DNA of 7,751 nucleotides, taken from the NCBI GenBank assembly GCA_030667035.1, contig DAOUWQ010000053.1, positions 1 through 7,751 on the forward strand. Reading direction: 5' to 3'. The stretch is from Candidatus Heimdallarchaeota archaeon. Lineage in GTDB: Archaea > Asgardarchaeota > Heimdallarchaeia > JABLTI01. The position numbers and the translations under genes were made by a program. This document shows positions 1-6,556 of this stretch, piece after piece. A model generated the notes under the pieces. The model saw nothing but the letters and a program-made list of their open reading frames with translations. It was not told the DNA's origin and ran no database searches. Positions within the stretch are counted from its first letter, which is position 1. Each line of letters opens with the position of its first letter.

Positions 1-222
1 ATGGTCTAGTTCAGATACGGCAAGCGGATCACTCCATGCCATAGTGAGGGAAAATTCAGTTGTCGTTTCAGCTTTGCCATCCTCAATACTAATTAGTGTC
101 CAATGGTGCATACATATCGTACTGGTGTAAATTGAAAGTAAAAATATAGTACAGATGAACAAACCCTTGAAAAAAATCTGTTCATTGTAATTTTTTCTTT
201 GCAAATGTCTACTTGCATGCAA
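1..222 (-). CDS. N-terminal part of an unrecognised exported protein, cut by the window edge
   Basis: On the minus strand an open frame starts after a TAG at 241-243 and runs without a stop to base 1, so only the N-terminus is visible (about 74 codons). The peptide has a basic start (RKNYNEQ), a hydrophobic core (KGLFICTIFLLSIYTSTIC) and then a polar stretch (EDGKAETTTEFSLTMAWSDP). That is the layout of a signal peptide or N-terminal membrane anchor followed by an extracytoplasmic domain. No ATG precedes the hydrophobic core. The likely starts are TTG at 222, six bases after GGGATGG (235-229), or TTG at 204. A TATA-like ATTTAAATAA lies at 275-266, about 26 bases before a start site near 244, which fits the TTG at 222. 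The family is not recognisable from this fragment. It lies beside another membrane-anchored surface protein, so the two may belong to a cell-envelope cluster. Confidence 0.55.
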   Translation of the reverse strand, partial: MHASRHLQRKNYNEQIFFKGLFICTIFLLSIYTSTICMHHWTLISIEDGKAETTTEFSLTMAWSDPLAVSELDH

Positions 223-265
223 ACGTTTCCATCCCTTCTTCTATCCTTTATCGTCTATTCCTTGG

Positions 266-275
266 TTATTTAAAT
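266..275 (-). promoter_or_regulatory. Candidate TATA box for the exported protein at the left edge
   Basis: ATTTAAATAA on the minus strand, between the stop of the upstream surface-protein gene (345) and the TTG start at 222. An archaeal TATA box of this kind places transcription start about 26 bases downstream, near 244, giving a leader of roughly 20 bases. A short T-tract on the minus strand (306-302) lies just upstream and could end the preceding transcript. AT-rich sequence makes chance matches common. Confidence 0.3.
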
Positions 276-344
276 CACATTTCTCTCTTATTAGTTATTC
301 CAAAAATTCTTCTTACTCTAATCTTTAAAGAAATGTGGGAATTT

Positions 345-887
345 TCATTTTCCTATTTTTTTACTAGCTATTTTGTTCAATGTAGCAATAAGGGTTATAG
401 CTAGAAGTGATCCAATTACCAAAAATCCTGGTGCTCTTCTTCCTTCTTTTATTACCAAAGTTTCTAATTTAATGGTTGCACTACTATCTTCAGTTATTAC
501 TGAACAACCAAAGACCACAAGTCCTCCGCTTTCCCCACTGGATTCTAATAATGTAAATGTATCCACTAAAGATTCTCCAGGTTCAAGAGTGAAATTTTGA
601 GGTATATAGGGCGAATAGGTGAAAAAATCATCACCATTTGGGTCTCGCGTCATTCTTACACTAGAATCTGATGTAGGTAGATTTGTGAAATTTATAGAAA
701 CAATTCCATTATCAAAAATCATCGGTGTTTCAAAAAGCATATTTTCACCCCAAGTAATTGTTTCTTCTTGTACAACTATACTTCCTGCAGTAAGTTCAGT
801 AGGTATAGTCATCAAAATTAGTGTTATTAATATGAAAGTGACTACTTTTCTTGTTAGTTGTTCTAAAGTTACTTTTATTTCACTCAT
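345..887 (-). CDS. Membrane-anchored surface protein with PGF-type C-terminal tail, function unknown
   Basis: A 180-residue protein from ATG at 887; the family is not recognised. Residues 15-34 (VVTFILITLILMTIPTELTA) form a signal peptide or signal anchor. Residues 35-148 are polar and strand-rich, with acidic loops and two N-glycosylation sequons (N66-F-T and N98-F-T), as expected for an outward-facing beta-sandwich. Residues 153-155 are PGF, followed by a hydrophobic span (about 156-170) and a basic end (NKIASKKIGK). This resembles the tripartite PGF-CTERM sorting tail processed by archaeosortase, or it may be a plain C-terminal anchor. An in-frame TTG at 923 would add 12 residues. I prefer the ATG because the TATA-like element at 946-934 predicts transcription start near 913, downstream of that TTG. 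GGGAG at 906-902 is a possible ribosome site, but its 14-base spacing is long. It probably acts at the cell surface; no catalytic motif is seen. Confidence 0.72.
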   Translation of the reverse strand: MSEIKVTLEQLTRKVVTFILITLILMTIPTELTAGSIVVQEETITWGENMLFETPMIFDNGIVSINFTNLPTSDSSVRMTRDPNGDDFFTYSPYIPQNFTLEPGESLVDTFTLLESSGESGGLVVFGCSVITEDSSATIKLETLVIKEGRRAPGFLVIGSLLAITLIATLNKIASKKIGK

Positions 888-933
888 TGCTGAAACTACT
901 GCTCCCTTTTCTTTTTCAAACAAATTTTGAAGA

Positions 934-946
934 GAATATATAATAG
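934..946 (-). promoter_or_regulatory. Candidate TATA box for the surface-protein gene
   Basis: CTATTATATATTC on the minus strand. With the usual archaeal spacing, transcription would start near 913 and leave a 26-base leader before the ATG at 887. A second AT-rich element at 951-960 (TTTTTAAAAA) is an alternative TATA box, or part of a T-rich terminator for the flavoprotein gene upstream. Confidence 0.35.
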
Positions 947-1061
947 TCTGTTTTTAAAAATTAAAGGATTTCTTATGAAATTATTTTTGTCATTTGTAAC
1001 CCCTTTTCAAATGCACATTCGCATACTATATTTTGAGCTACTAATTGAAAATTCATTTCTT

Positions 1062-1841
1062 TTATTCTTCTTTCAAGAATTGTTTTTCAATTGATGAGAA
1101 TATCATCTTTCCCAGTAATTTTGTAAACGGTTTTATTCTTACATCTACAAAATAGTCCTTTTCATACCAACCATTTTTCACCCAAAAATCGTAATCAATT
1201 GGACTTAGATCTCTTACAAATTCAATTACAAGTCTAGTAATCTTAAAATGTAGTAATTCATTCAAACTTGGCGAATTATGTTTCTTTGATTTTATTCTGT
1301 TCAGAAAATCTCTAGATATGTTTTTAATTTTTTCATTTGCTTTTTTGGTTTCTTTTCCTCCCTTTTCATATACATATTTCATAATACCAAATTTATCAAC
1401 AAAATTGAAACCGAATGTTTTTGTAGTATCTTCTAAATAACTTAATGTATTTTTCAAACCGGATCCGTTTGTTGTTGATATAGCTAAAGCTGCTTTGTCA
1501 AAATTGTCGGGTCGGTGTACCAAATATGAGAAGTGGTCTAAGAAATTCTTCATTAAAGCGGATACTTGTTTAACATAAACTGGTGATGCAAAAATAACTC
1601 CATCTGCTTCTTCTATTTTCCCTTTAATTTCTTTAGTTATGTTGTAACTTTCACATGTATCTTCACCATTTAAGATGCAAGAAAAACAACCTTTGCAAAA
1701 ATCCATTTTATATTCATGTAAAAATAAATATTCAAAATTTATTTCGTCATCAAGTTCCTTGATGTTTTCTTCAATTCGATTAATAATTTGAAAAGTATTC
1801 TTCTTTCTAGGTGTGCCTAAAATAGCCAAAATGTTAGTCAT
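1062..1841 (-). CDS. Iron-sulfur flavoprotein, NADPH-dependent FMN reductase / flavodoxin family
   Basis: A 259-residue cytoplasmic protein with a flavodoxin-like fold. Residues 3-8 are the first strand, and GTPRKKNT (9-16) is the loop that grips the FMN phosphate. Cysteines at 49, 52, 55 and 63 form CX2CX2CX7C, the compact cluster motif that binds a [4Fe-4S] centre in archaeal and clostridial iron-sulfur flavoproteins. ASPVY (85-89) and MKNFLDH (97-103) are typical of the FMN reductase family near the flavin. STTNGSG (122-128) is a second flavin-side loop. The C-terminal 90 residues, with the YDFWVKNGWYEKDYF region, match the extended tail of the roughly 250-residue family members. Such proteins pass electrons between ferredoxin or NAD(P)H and an acceptor, often in oxidative-stress or detoxification settings; the substrate here cannot be read. 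It begins at ATG 1841 without a strong ribosome site (only GGGAT at 1854-1850). A TATA-like element at 1884-1873 suggests a leader of about 10 bases. Nothing links it to the ATPase unit upstream. Confidence 0.88.
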   Translation of the reverse strand: MTNILAILGTPRKKNTFQIINRIEENIKELDDEINFEYLFLHEYKMDFCKGCFSCILNGEDTCESYNITKEIKGKIEEADGVIFASPVYVKQVSALMKNFLDHFSYLVHRPDNFDKAALAISTTNGSGLKNTLSYLEDTTKTFGFNFVDKFGIMKYVYEKGGKETKKANEKIKNISRDFLNRIKSKKHNSPSLNELLHFKITRLVIEFVRDLSPIDYDFWVKNGWYEKDYFVDVRIKPFTKLLGKMIFSSIEKQFLKEE

Positions 1842-1872
1842 ATAACTCTATCCCAAACTAACGAAGGATTTG

Positions 1873-1884
1873 TTTTAAATAAAT
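1873..1884 (-). promoter_or_regulatory. Candidate TATA box for the flavoprotein gene
   Basis: ATTTATTTAAAA on the minus strand, centred near 1878. The expected transcription start is about 1851, ten bases before the ATG at 1841, so the message would be nearly leaderless. That agrees with the poor ribosome site. The rest of the 139-base gap holds T-tracts on the minus strand (for example 1911-1907) that may end the upstream transcript. Confidence 0.4.
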
Positions 1885-1980
1885 GTTGTTTATTTAGACG
1901 ATCGACAAAAACACAAATCTTTTTTTTCAAAATAAGTAATTTTTAGATTAACAAAACGTCCAAACAATCTTTGGCACTTA

Positions 1981-3078
1981 TCAAAGACACATTCGTTTTG
2001 TTCCTTCTCTTTCTTCATCTGTAATCATTAGCAATAAGCTTAGAGATGGATCATCAATTCTTGCTAATTCTAAGAATCGAACAGAACCTGCAATGGATTC
2101 ACGAATAGGCATGATAAGCTCTTCATCATCTCCACCAAATTTCTTCATTTCTTTATCGAGTCTTTTTTCGAAATCAGCAGCTGATAATGATTGATCTAGA
2201 AAGAGTTCAAAATTCTCCTTGCATTTATCGATGAATTTGGTATAGAGTTTTTCTCCGGCAATTTTCAAACCAATGCATGCCGGTTCTAGAACATTCTTTG
2301 TCCATTCTTTACTTATTTTAGATCGATTTTCAATTGGGTCTTCAATTGTAATTTGAGTTATTCTTTTACGAATAAATGTTACCTCTCTATTCGTAGCTTC
2401 CAAAGTTCTTTCACCTATTTTTGCTAGTTCTTCTAAGCCATTCTTATATCTAAAATTTCCAATTGTTTTAATAAAAGATCGAATGAAAAGAATTGCTTCT
2501 TCAGAGAGATTGTAATTATTTTGAAGAATGGTTGCTGATTGATTTGCTGCTTCTTCTGGAGCTATTTTTTCTTGAACTATGGCGAGAAGCACTTGTGCAA
2601 GTATTTGTTGAGCTTCAGTTATCTGGCTTTGCGTCTTTAAACTAAATATTAGCAATGGAGTTATTGTTTGTTCTATTACTAATTCAATCCATGAAAGAAT
2701 TATTTGTTGATTAATGAGCTCCTTTACAGAATCAATTACTTTATTGGGGTCTTTTTCTTCAATCATTTCTTCGTAAAAACTTTCAGCAAAATCATCAACT
2801 AATGAAGAAATAAAATCTAGTGTTCGTGCTTCTTCAGGAGGGATTAATTCCAATAATTTAGATTTGTGATTTTTCTTTTGAAGTTTGGAATAGAATAGCT
2901 TCCAGACTTCTTGTTTAATCGTTCCTTGTATTTCATCATTAATGCCAAATAGTAGTGGTTGAATGATTGGCCAAAGTAATATTTCGTAGAGTTTTGTAAA
3001 GATGGGTTCATTCTTAGTAATGAATGCAGAAGTATCAATTTTGTTTTTCTTTGAAATGACACCTTCACATCCATATTT
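1981..3078 (-). CDS. Unrecognised helix-rich protein, in frame behind the ATPase stop codon, no clear start
   Basis: The frame is open for 365 codons, directly after the TAG that ends the HerA-like ATPase and in the same reading frame, ending at TGA 1983-1981. The first canonical start is TTG at 2853 (290 aa), with no ribosome site. The 75 codons before it already look coding (for example EPIFTKLYEILLWPIIQP). The product is almost all helix, with amphipathic segments and acidic stretches (FAESFYEEMIEEKDPNK, then a long helical middle with TPLLIF, and a charged C-terminal half). There is no signal peptide, no clear membrane span and no catalytic motif. The family is not recognised. It could be the C-terminal tail of a 1246-residue ATPase split by a nonsense codon or made by readthrough. 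It could also be a separate subunit with a non-standard start. A third option starts at ATG 3074 in the +1 frame and needs a one-base indel to join this frame. It is surely coding; its boundaries are uncertain. Confidence 0.7.
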   Translation of the reverse strand, partial: KYGCEGVISKKNKIDTSAFITKNEPIFTKLYEILLWPIIQPLLFGINDEIQGTIKQEVWKLFYSKLQKKNHKSKLLELIPPEEARTLDFISSLVDDFAESFYEEMIEEKDPNKVIDSVKELINQQIILSWIELVIEQTITPLLIFSLKTQSQITEAQQILAQVLLAIVQEKIAPEEAANQSATILQNNYNLSEEAILFIRSFIKTIGNFRYKNGLEELAKIGERTLEATNREVTFIRKRITQITIEDPIENRSKISKEWTKNVLEPACIGLKIAGEKLYTKFIDKCKENFELFLDQSLSAADFEKRLDKEMKKFGGDDEELIMPIRESIAGSVRFLELARIDDPSLSLLLMITDEEREGTKRMCL

Positions 3079-3081
3079 CTA
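3079..3081 (-). other. In-frame TAG between ATPase and its helical extension
   Basis: The ATPase ends ...NKIFNLR-TAG, and the next codons in the same frame read KYGCEGVISKKNK and continue for 365 codons. It is the only TAG among the visible gene ends; the others are TGA (345, 1981) and TAA (1062, 6554). A one-base change from AAG, CAG, GAG or TGG would create it. No gap, promoter or start codon follows. Confidence 0.7.
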
Positions 3082-5721
3082 TCTTAGATTGAATATTTTA
3101 TTATAGATATTTTTCTTGAATCGTTCTTTAGCAACAACGATAAACGAAATGGCCGTATTTCCATCTTGCACCGCATATGCAATTCCAAGTGTTGCACTTT
3201 CAAGTCTCATTAAAATTACTACTGAGGAATGTTCAGCAATAGTATTTTCAATTTCCCAACCAATATCTTCAAGTTTCTCTAATATAGGTGGTAAAACATC
3301 ATTTACAGATGCTTCGAGCACACCGGATCTTTGATGTTTATCGAATCTGGTTGATTTTGATCCATCAAAGAGATACGTATTTTGTCCATATTCCAACTTT
3401 CTTTCAAGTATACTTAGAAGCATCTTTGGTGGAAACTTTGTTGCTTCAGGAACTGGATAGTCACCTGATGCAGCTGATTTCTTAGAAGTTTTTCTTTCAG
3501 AAAGAGCTTTTGGTTTTTCTTCCTTTCTAGAAGCTTTTCTATCAGGCAATGGTTCAGGGATTAGTTTCTTAGTTTTATCTGGAATTTTAGCTTCAATTAC
3601 TACATCTCGCTTATCAAGAATATGAGCTGTAGCTTGCTTTTGATTTCGCATTTTAGCCCGTAGAGATTTTGGCACTGCTTCTCTTCCAGCATGTAAGGAA
3701 GTTCTTGGTCTAATCTTAACGACTAAACTTCTGTTCTGCGTTTTTTGATCCGAAATTAATCCAACACCTGTAGGCATACTACGAATGAAATCCGATTCTT
3801 CGAATTTATCTGGTACCGATGAAGGTACACGCTTAAGAAATGCTTTAATGTCATCTTCAAATGTTAGAAGATGAGTGATCATGATATCAATCTGGCTCAT
3901 AATATTTTTGTGCATTGCTGAAGGTTGTTGAGTTACTAAAACAAGAGCACAGCCTGGCTTACGACCTTGTTTAGCATATTCGATAAGTGGATCAGATGCT
4001 GCTGTTTTCTTATTATTTGGCACTAAAACATGAGCTTCATCTATTAGTAACCATGTTACTGGTATTGACCCATTGTCTTCACCTGATGTTTCAAATAATT
4101 CGCCTCGAGAGCTTTTGATTCTTGCTTCGAGAATTTTTCTAGCAATTATCCCTACAAGAAGTGCTCGTAAGCTATCCCCTATTCTAGGATTGCTGATATC
4201 CAAAACAGAAATCTTGTTTGGTGAGCTTAATGCTGAAAGAGGTGTGCCATTTCCTGAAAAGATTCCCCAGCCTTTTGCGGCGTTCATACGAGAACGAATG
4301 GCTTGAATAGAATCTGATCGATAGCTATTAACAATTCCAGGGTCATCTAAAGCAGCTAATATATCCTCAATTGAGTAATCTTTTTGCTCTCGAGATACTA
4401 TTTGCATTGCTTTTTCCAGAACAGTTCCTCGAACTTCATATCGGTCAATATCGAACGTTCTGCACCAATCTTCAATATGTAGATCTGAAGGTTTCAAAGC
4501 AAAGGGAGTATCAACAGTTTCATCTTTGTAATCATTATAGATACCTATTGGAGTGAAAACTTCAATATTTTTCAGAAAATCAGGATTAAGACCCCATTTC
4601 TCTAGGAGAACACTTTCATTTGAATCAGTGTTTTCGTTTTTCAAGGCCCAAAAGATTCCAATTGGATCAACGAGAATTACACCAACTCCGAGGTCTGCTT
4701 TAGAGAGTTCTTCTGCGATAACACCAAGAGTATAGCTTTTTCCAGAACCTCTATGTCCTGAAATGAAAATAACATGAGGAAAAACTGCATCTACTAGGAC
4801 TTTTTTACCATACAAATCGTGTTTGCCTTTTTCGGATACTCTTCCTAGATACATAGTCCCTTGACAACCAATTTTTTTAATGGTAGAACTACCACGGCCT
4901 AGAATAATTGAATCACTTGTTGGTGCACATCTCGCTTCTATAGGCAAATCAACTTTTGGAGCGAAACTAAGGCTGTCACTTACTTCATCAATATTTCTTT
5001 GGATATTTTCAAGAACATTTTCGTTTCTCATATAACCCAAAACAGCAAGTAAATCAATTGGATGGTCACATTGCTCTATTTCCTTGGACAACGCTTTCCT
5101 AGCTTCGAAACTCCGGGGACCAAAGTCTGGGTCGTACATTGATTTAATCCAGATAATTTTATCAAGATAGGCTGCAGCTTCTTCTCCACCTGTCACTTCT
5201 TTGGCTAAATCAAGAATATTATTAGGAAATTCAAATTCCCTGTTTGACATAATGTAAGCAGAACAGTATGGCCATAATTTTTCTTCGCGAGGAAGTGTTT
5301 CTAGCAATTCGTAAATCTTTTCTTTGAGATCTTTTTTATCTATTGAAAGCGAATAAGCAAATAATAAGGCACCAATACGATTATCTGGATCAGGCCATTC
5401 CTCTTGGAGATCAATTAAACGATCTACTTGTGTTTCATTGAAATCGATTGATCCCTCTCGTTGAAGATAATAAAGAATTTTAATCTCAGATTCTTTTGGT
5501 AAATAGCTTTCTTTTGTAAGAATGTCCCTCATAATTTCTTTGCCAATTTTTCTTGCATTTGTAGCATATGCTTTGGTATCCGTTAGTTCATATGCAAGCA
5601 TATTTGCTCTTGCAAGCAAAGCTCGTTCATGTGGATCAACTATTGAACTGTTTAAATCTGCTAAGCGATCCAGCACAGTAGGTAAATAATGACACGGTGA
5701 TCTTCCAAACTCATAATCCAT
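3079..5721 (-). CDS. HerA/FtsK-type (DUF87-like) ATPase with helical N-terminal domain
   Basis: An 880-residue P-loop ATPase of the HerA-FtsK superfamily, whose hexamers pump DNA or remodel substrates with ATP. About residues 1-242 are helical and repeat-like, unlike the short HAS barrel that starts classical HerA. A strand-rich segment (267-312) precedes Walker A, GHRGSGKS (322-329, K328). VILVDPIGIF (348-357) is the second core strand. Walker B is WLLIDEAH (557-564, D561 and E562). QGRKPG (585-590) holds the likely arginine finger R587, and LVTQQP (595-600) is the sensor-like strand. A basic, Lys/Ser/Pro-rich linker (713-759) leads to a C-terminal alpha/beta domain (762-880). An in-frame TTG at 5745 would add eight residues. 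I choose ATG 5721 because GGTGA sits five bases upstream and the TATA-like element predicts transcription start after that TTG. All core catalytic residues are intact. No NurA nuclease is adjacent, so it is not the usual end-resection pair. It ends at TAG, with the same frame open beyond. Confidence 0.9.
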   Translation of the reverse strand: MDYEFGRSPCHYLPTVLDRLADLNSSIVDPHERALLARANMLAYELTDTKAYATNARKIGKEIMRDILTKESYLPKESEIKILYYLQREGSIDFNETQVDRLIDLQEEWPDPDNRIGALLFAYSLSIDKKDLKEKIYELLETLPREEKLWPYCSAYIMSNREFEFPNNILDLAKEVTGGEEAAAYLDKIIWIKSMYDPDFGPRSFEARKALSKEIEQCDHPIDLLAVLGYMRNENVLENIQRNIDEVSDSLSFAPKVDLPIEARCAPTSDSIILGRGSSTIKKIGCQGTMYLGRVSEKGKHDLYGKKVLVDAVFPHVIFISGHRGSGKSYTLGVIAEELSKADLGVGVILVDPIGIFWALKNENTDSNESVLLEKWGLNPDFLKNIEVFTPIGIYNDYKDETVDTPFALKPSDLHIEDWCRTFDIDRYEVRGTVLEKAMQIVSREQKDYSIEDILAALDDPGIVNSYRSDSIQAIRSRMNAAKGWGIFSGNGTPLSALSSPNKISVLDISNPRIGDSLRALLVGIIARKILEARIKSSRGELFETSGEDNGSIPVTWLLIDEAHVLVPNNKKTAASDPLIEYAKQGRKPGCALVLVTQQPSAMHKNIMSQIDIMITHLLTFEDDIKAFLKRVPSSVPDKFEESDFIRSMPTGVGLISDQKTQNRSLVVKIRPRTSLHAGREAVPKSLRAKMRNQKQATAHILDKRDVVIEAKIPDKTKKLIPEPLPDRKASRKEEKPKALSERKTSKKSAASGDYPVPEATKFPPKMLLSILERKLEYGQNTYLFDGSKSTRFDKHQRSGVLEASVNDVLPPILEKLEDIGWEIENTIAEHSSVVILMRLESATLGIAYAVQDGNTAISFIVVAKERFKKNIYNKIFNLR

Positions 5722-5726
5722 ATTTT

Positions 5727-5731
5727 TCACC
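5727..5731 (-). promoter_or_regulatory. Ribosome binding site that fixes the ATPase start
   Basis: GGTGA on the minus strand, five bases before ATG 5721. It matches the archaeal anti-SD (CACCUCC end of 16S rRNA). It lies inside the longer TTG-initiated frame, so it favours the 880-residue product over the 888-residue one. Confidence 0.7.
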
Positions 5732-5754
5732 AATACTACGTTCAAATTAAATTC

Positions 5755-5764
5755 TCTTATATTA
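5755..5764 (-). promoter_or_regulatory. Candidate TATA box for the ATPase gene
   Basis: TTAATATAAG on the minus strand, preceded by purine-rich TAGGAGA, which could act as a BRE. The expected transcription start is near 5734, just before the GGTGA site, which gives a coherent short leader to ATG 5721. Confidence 0.42.
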
Positions 5765-5787
5765 ATCTCCTACACAATCAAACATAA

Positions 5788-5849
5788 TAATATTTGTTAA
5801 TGGATTTTTTTATCTTTTATTAGAACAAATGTCACAAACACAAATATTA
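5788..5849. repeat. 10-bp inverted repeat in the divergent intergenic region
   Basis: TAATATTTGT at 5788-5797 and its exact reverse complement ACAAATATTA at 5840-5849, with 42 bases between the arms. It lies between the two divergent genes, so it could be a paired operator site controlling both. In AT-rich DNA a match of this length within 200 bases can also arise by chance. Confidence 0.3.
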
Positions 5850-5866
5850 AAATGAACCCAAACAAG

Positions 5867-5873
5867 TTTAAAC
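5867..5873 (+). promoter_or_regulatory. Weak candidate TATA box for the longin-like gene
   Basis: TTTAAAC, about 80 bases before ATG 5948. It would place transcription start near 5897 and leave a leader of about 50 bases. No better TATA-like sequence sits at the distance needed for a leaderless message; CATAAAATA at 5934-5942 is too close to the start. No good ribosome site is visible before the ATG. Confidence 0.2.
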
Positions 5874-5947
5874 AGAAAAATAAGTTTGAAATTAAGATTC
5901 ACATAGACTCGAGTAGATTTGATTGAAACTGGGCATAAAATAGGCAG

Positions 5948-6556
5948 ATGATACAATTGGTTGCACAAATCATTATTTCGCATGAAGATACTACAAACTT
6001 TTTCTCCATTGGCTCAGTCCAAGATGATGCTGCTTTAGTTTCAGCTCTTGGTGGTGCATTAGCAAGTTTTGCTATAGAGATGGGGTTATCTGATATTGGT
6101 GCAACAAATGCTAATTATTCCAAATTCCAGAATGGAGTTTTGATATCTAAATGGTTAGAAATAGGAAATTATAAGCCCTCGTTAATGATAGCTATAAGGG
6201 ATTTTGGTGATTTAGAACAATATCATCACATGTTTCTAATTGATTATGGTTTACTCCTAGCAAACAAAGTATTAAGTAAATTTGAGAAATTGTATACAGG
6301 AGGAGGACAAGTACCTCAATTGGGCGACGCTTTGAAATTAATTTCTCAAGTTGTGCATGAACTTTACAAAGACTCACCAAACACCCTAAAGGAATTTACA
6401 AAAAATATGGATGAAAGTATCTCACAAATATTAAGAGATATTTGGGAAAATCAAAGTGATCAAGGAATCCATCCACTCCCTTTTCGATCCTATATCTATG
6501 AACCAACAAAAATAGAACAGATGAAGGATGATTTTACTAACTATTTTTATAAATAA
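5948..6556 (+). CDS. Longin/roadblock-like domain protein, function unknown
   Basis: A 202-residue cytoplasmic protein from ATG 5948, the first possible start after an in-frame TAA at 5936. Residues 3-10 (QLVAQIII) form an opening strand. DDAALVSALGGALASFAIEMG (26-46) is a long helix. Residues 63-71 and 78-84 are paired strands, and a second long helix runs about 91-116 to KFEKLY. This strand-strand-helix-strand-strand-helix order, with an acidic lead into a 'sal.gaLaSFA.E' helix, resembles the longin-like proteins abundant in Asgard archaea. Related folds act as small-GTPase adaptors and in trafficking complexes in eukaryotes. Residues 125-202 are helical. No enzyme motif is seen. The frame ends at TAA after YFYK but stays open for at least 398 further codons, so this may be the N-terminal part of a longer protein. 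It is divergent from the HerA-like ATPase gene across a shared 226-base gap, which suggests co-regulation. The fold call rests on pattern only. Confidence 0.75.
   Translation: MIQLVAQIIISHEDTTNFFSIGSVQDDAALVSALGGALASFAIEMGLSDIGATNANYSKFQNGVLISKWLEIGNYKPSLMIAIRDFGDLEQYHHMFLIDYGLLLANKVLSKFEKLYTGGGQVPQLGDALKLISQVVHELYKDSPNTLKEFTKNMDESISQILRDIWENQSDQGIHPLPFRSYIYEPTKIEQMKDDFTNYFYK
6554..6556 (+). other. In-frame TAA between longin-like protein and its helical extension
   Basis: The frame reads NYFYK-TAA-GVSIDALFPLYYAG and then continues open to the window end. A one-base change from AAA, CAA or GAA would give this TAA. GGTG follows directly (6557-6560) and could serve ATG 6570. That ATG lies in the +1 frame, which closes at TAG 6615 after 15 codons, so it does not start the downstream protein. 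Confidence 0.7.

Noticed and set aside
213..404. Plus-strand frame of 63 codons
   Set aside because: It overlaps promoter sequence and the minus-strand genes, and its composition is that of AT-rich noncoding or antisense DNA.
2844..3074. 76-codon ATG frame on the minus strand just after the ATPase stop
   Set aside because: It overlaps the better coding frame of the 365-codon tail, has no ribosome site and no recognisable features. Its first few codons could matter only if a one-base indel joins it to the tail frame.
3030..3081. Programmed -1 frameshift at the A-rich stretch after ATG 3074
   Set aside because: No proper slippery heptamer lies in the right phase; the A runs are too short and out of register.
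3079..3081. Pyrrolysine or general stop reassignment as the reason for the open frame after TAG
   Set aside because: The parallel case at 6554 uses TAA, and other genes here end normally at TAA and TGA, so a single recoded codon does not explain both. No pyl gene is present in the window.
3079..5721. Classical HerA-NurA end-resection module
   Set aside because: No NurA, Mre11 or Rad50 gene is present, and the N-terminal domain differs from the HAS-barrel start of that family.
5722..5745. TTG start giving an 888-residue ATPase
   Set aside because: GGTGA sits inside these eight codons, five bases before an ATG, and the TATA-like element predicts a transcript that starts after the TTG.
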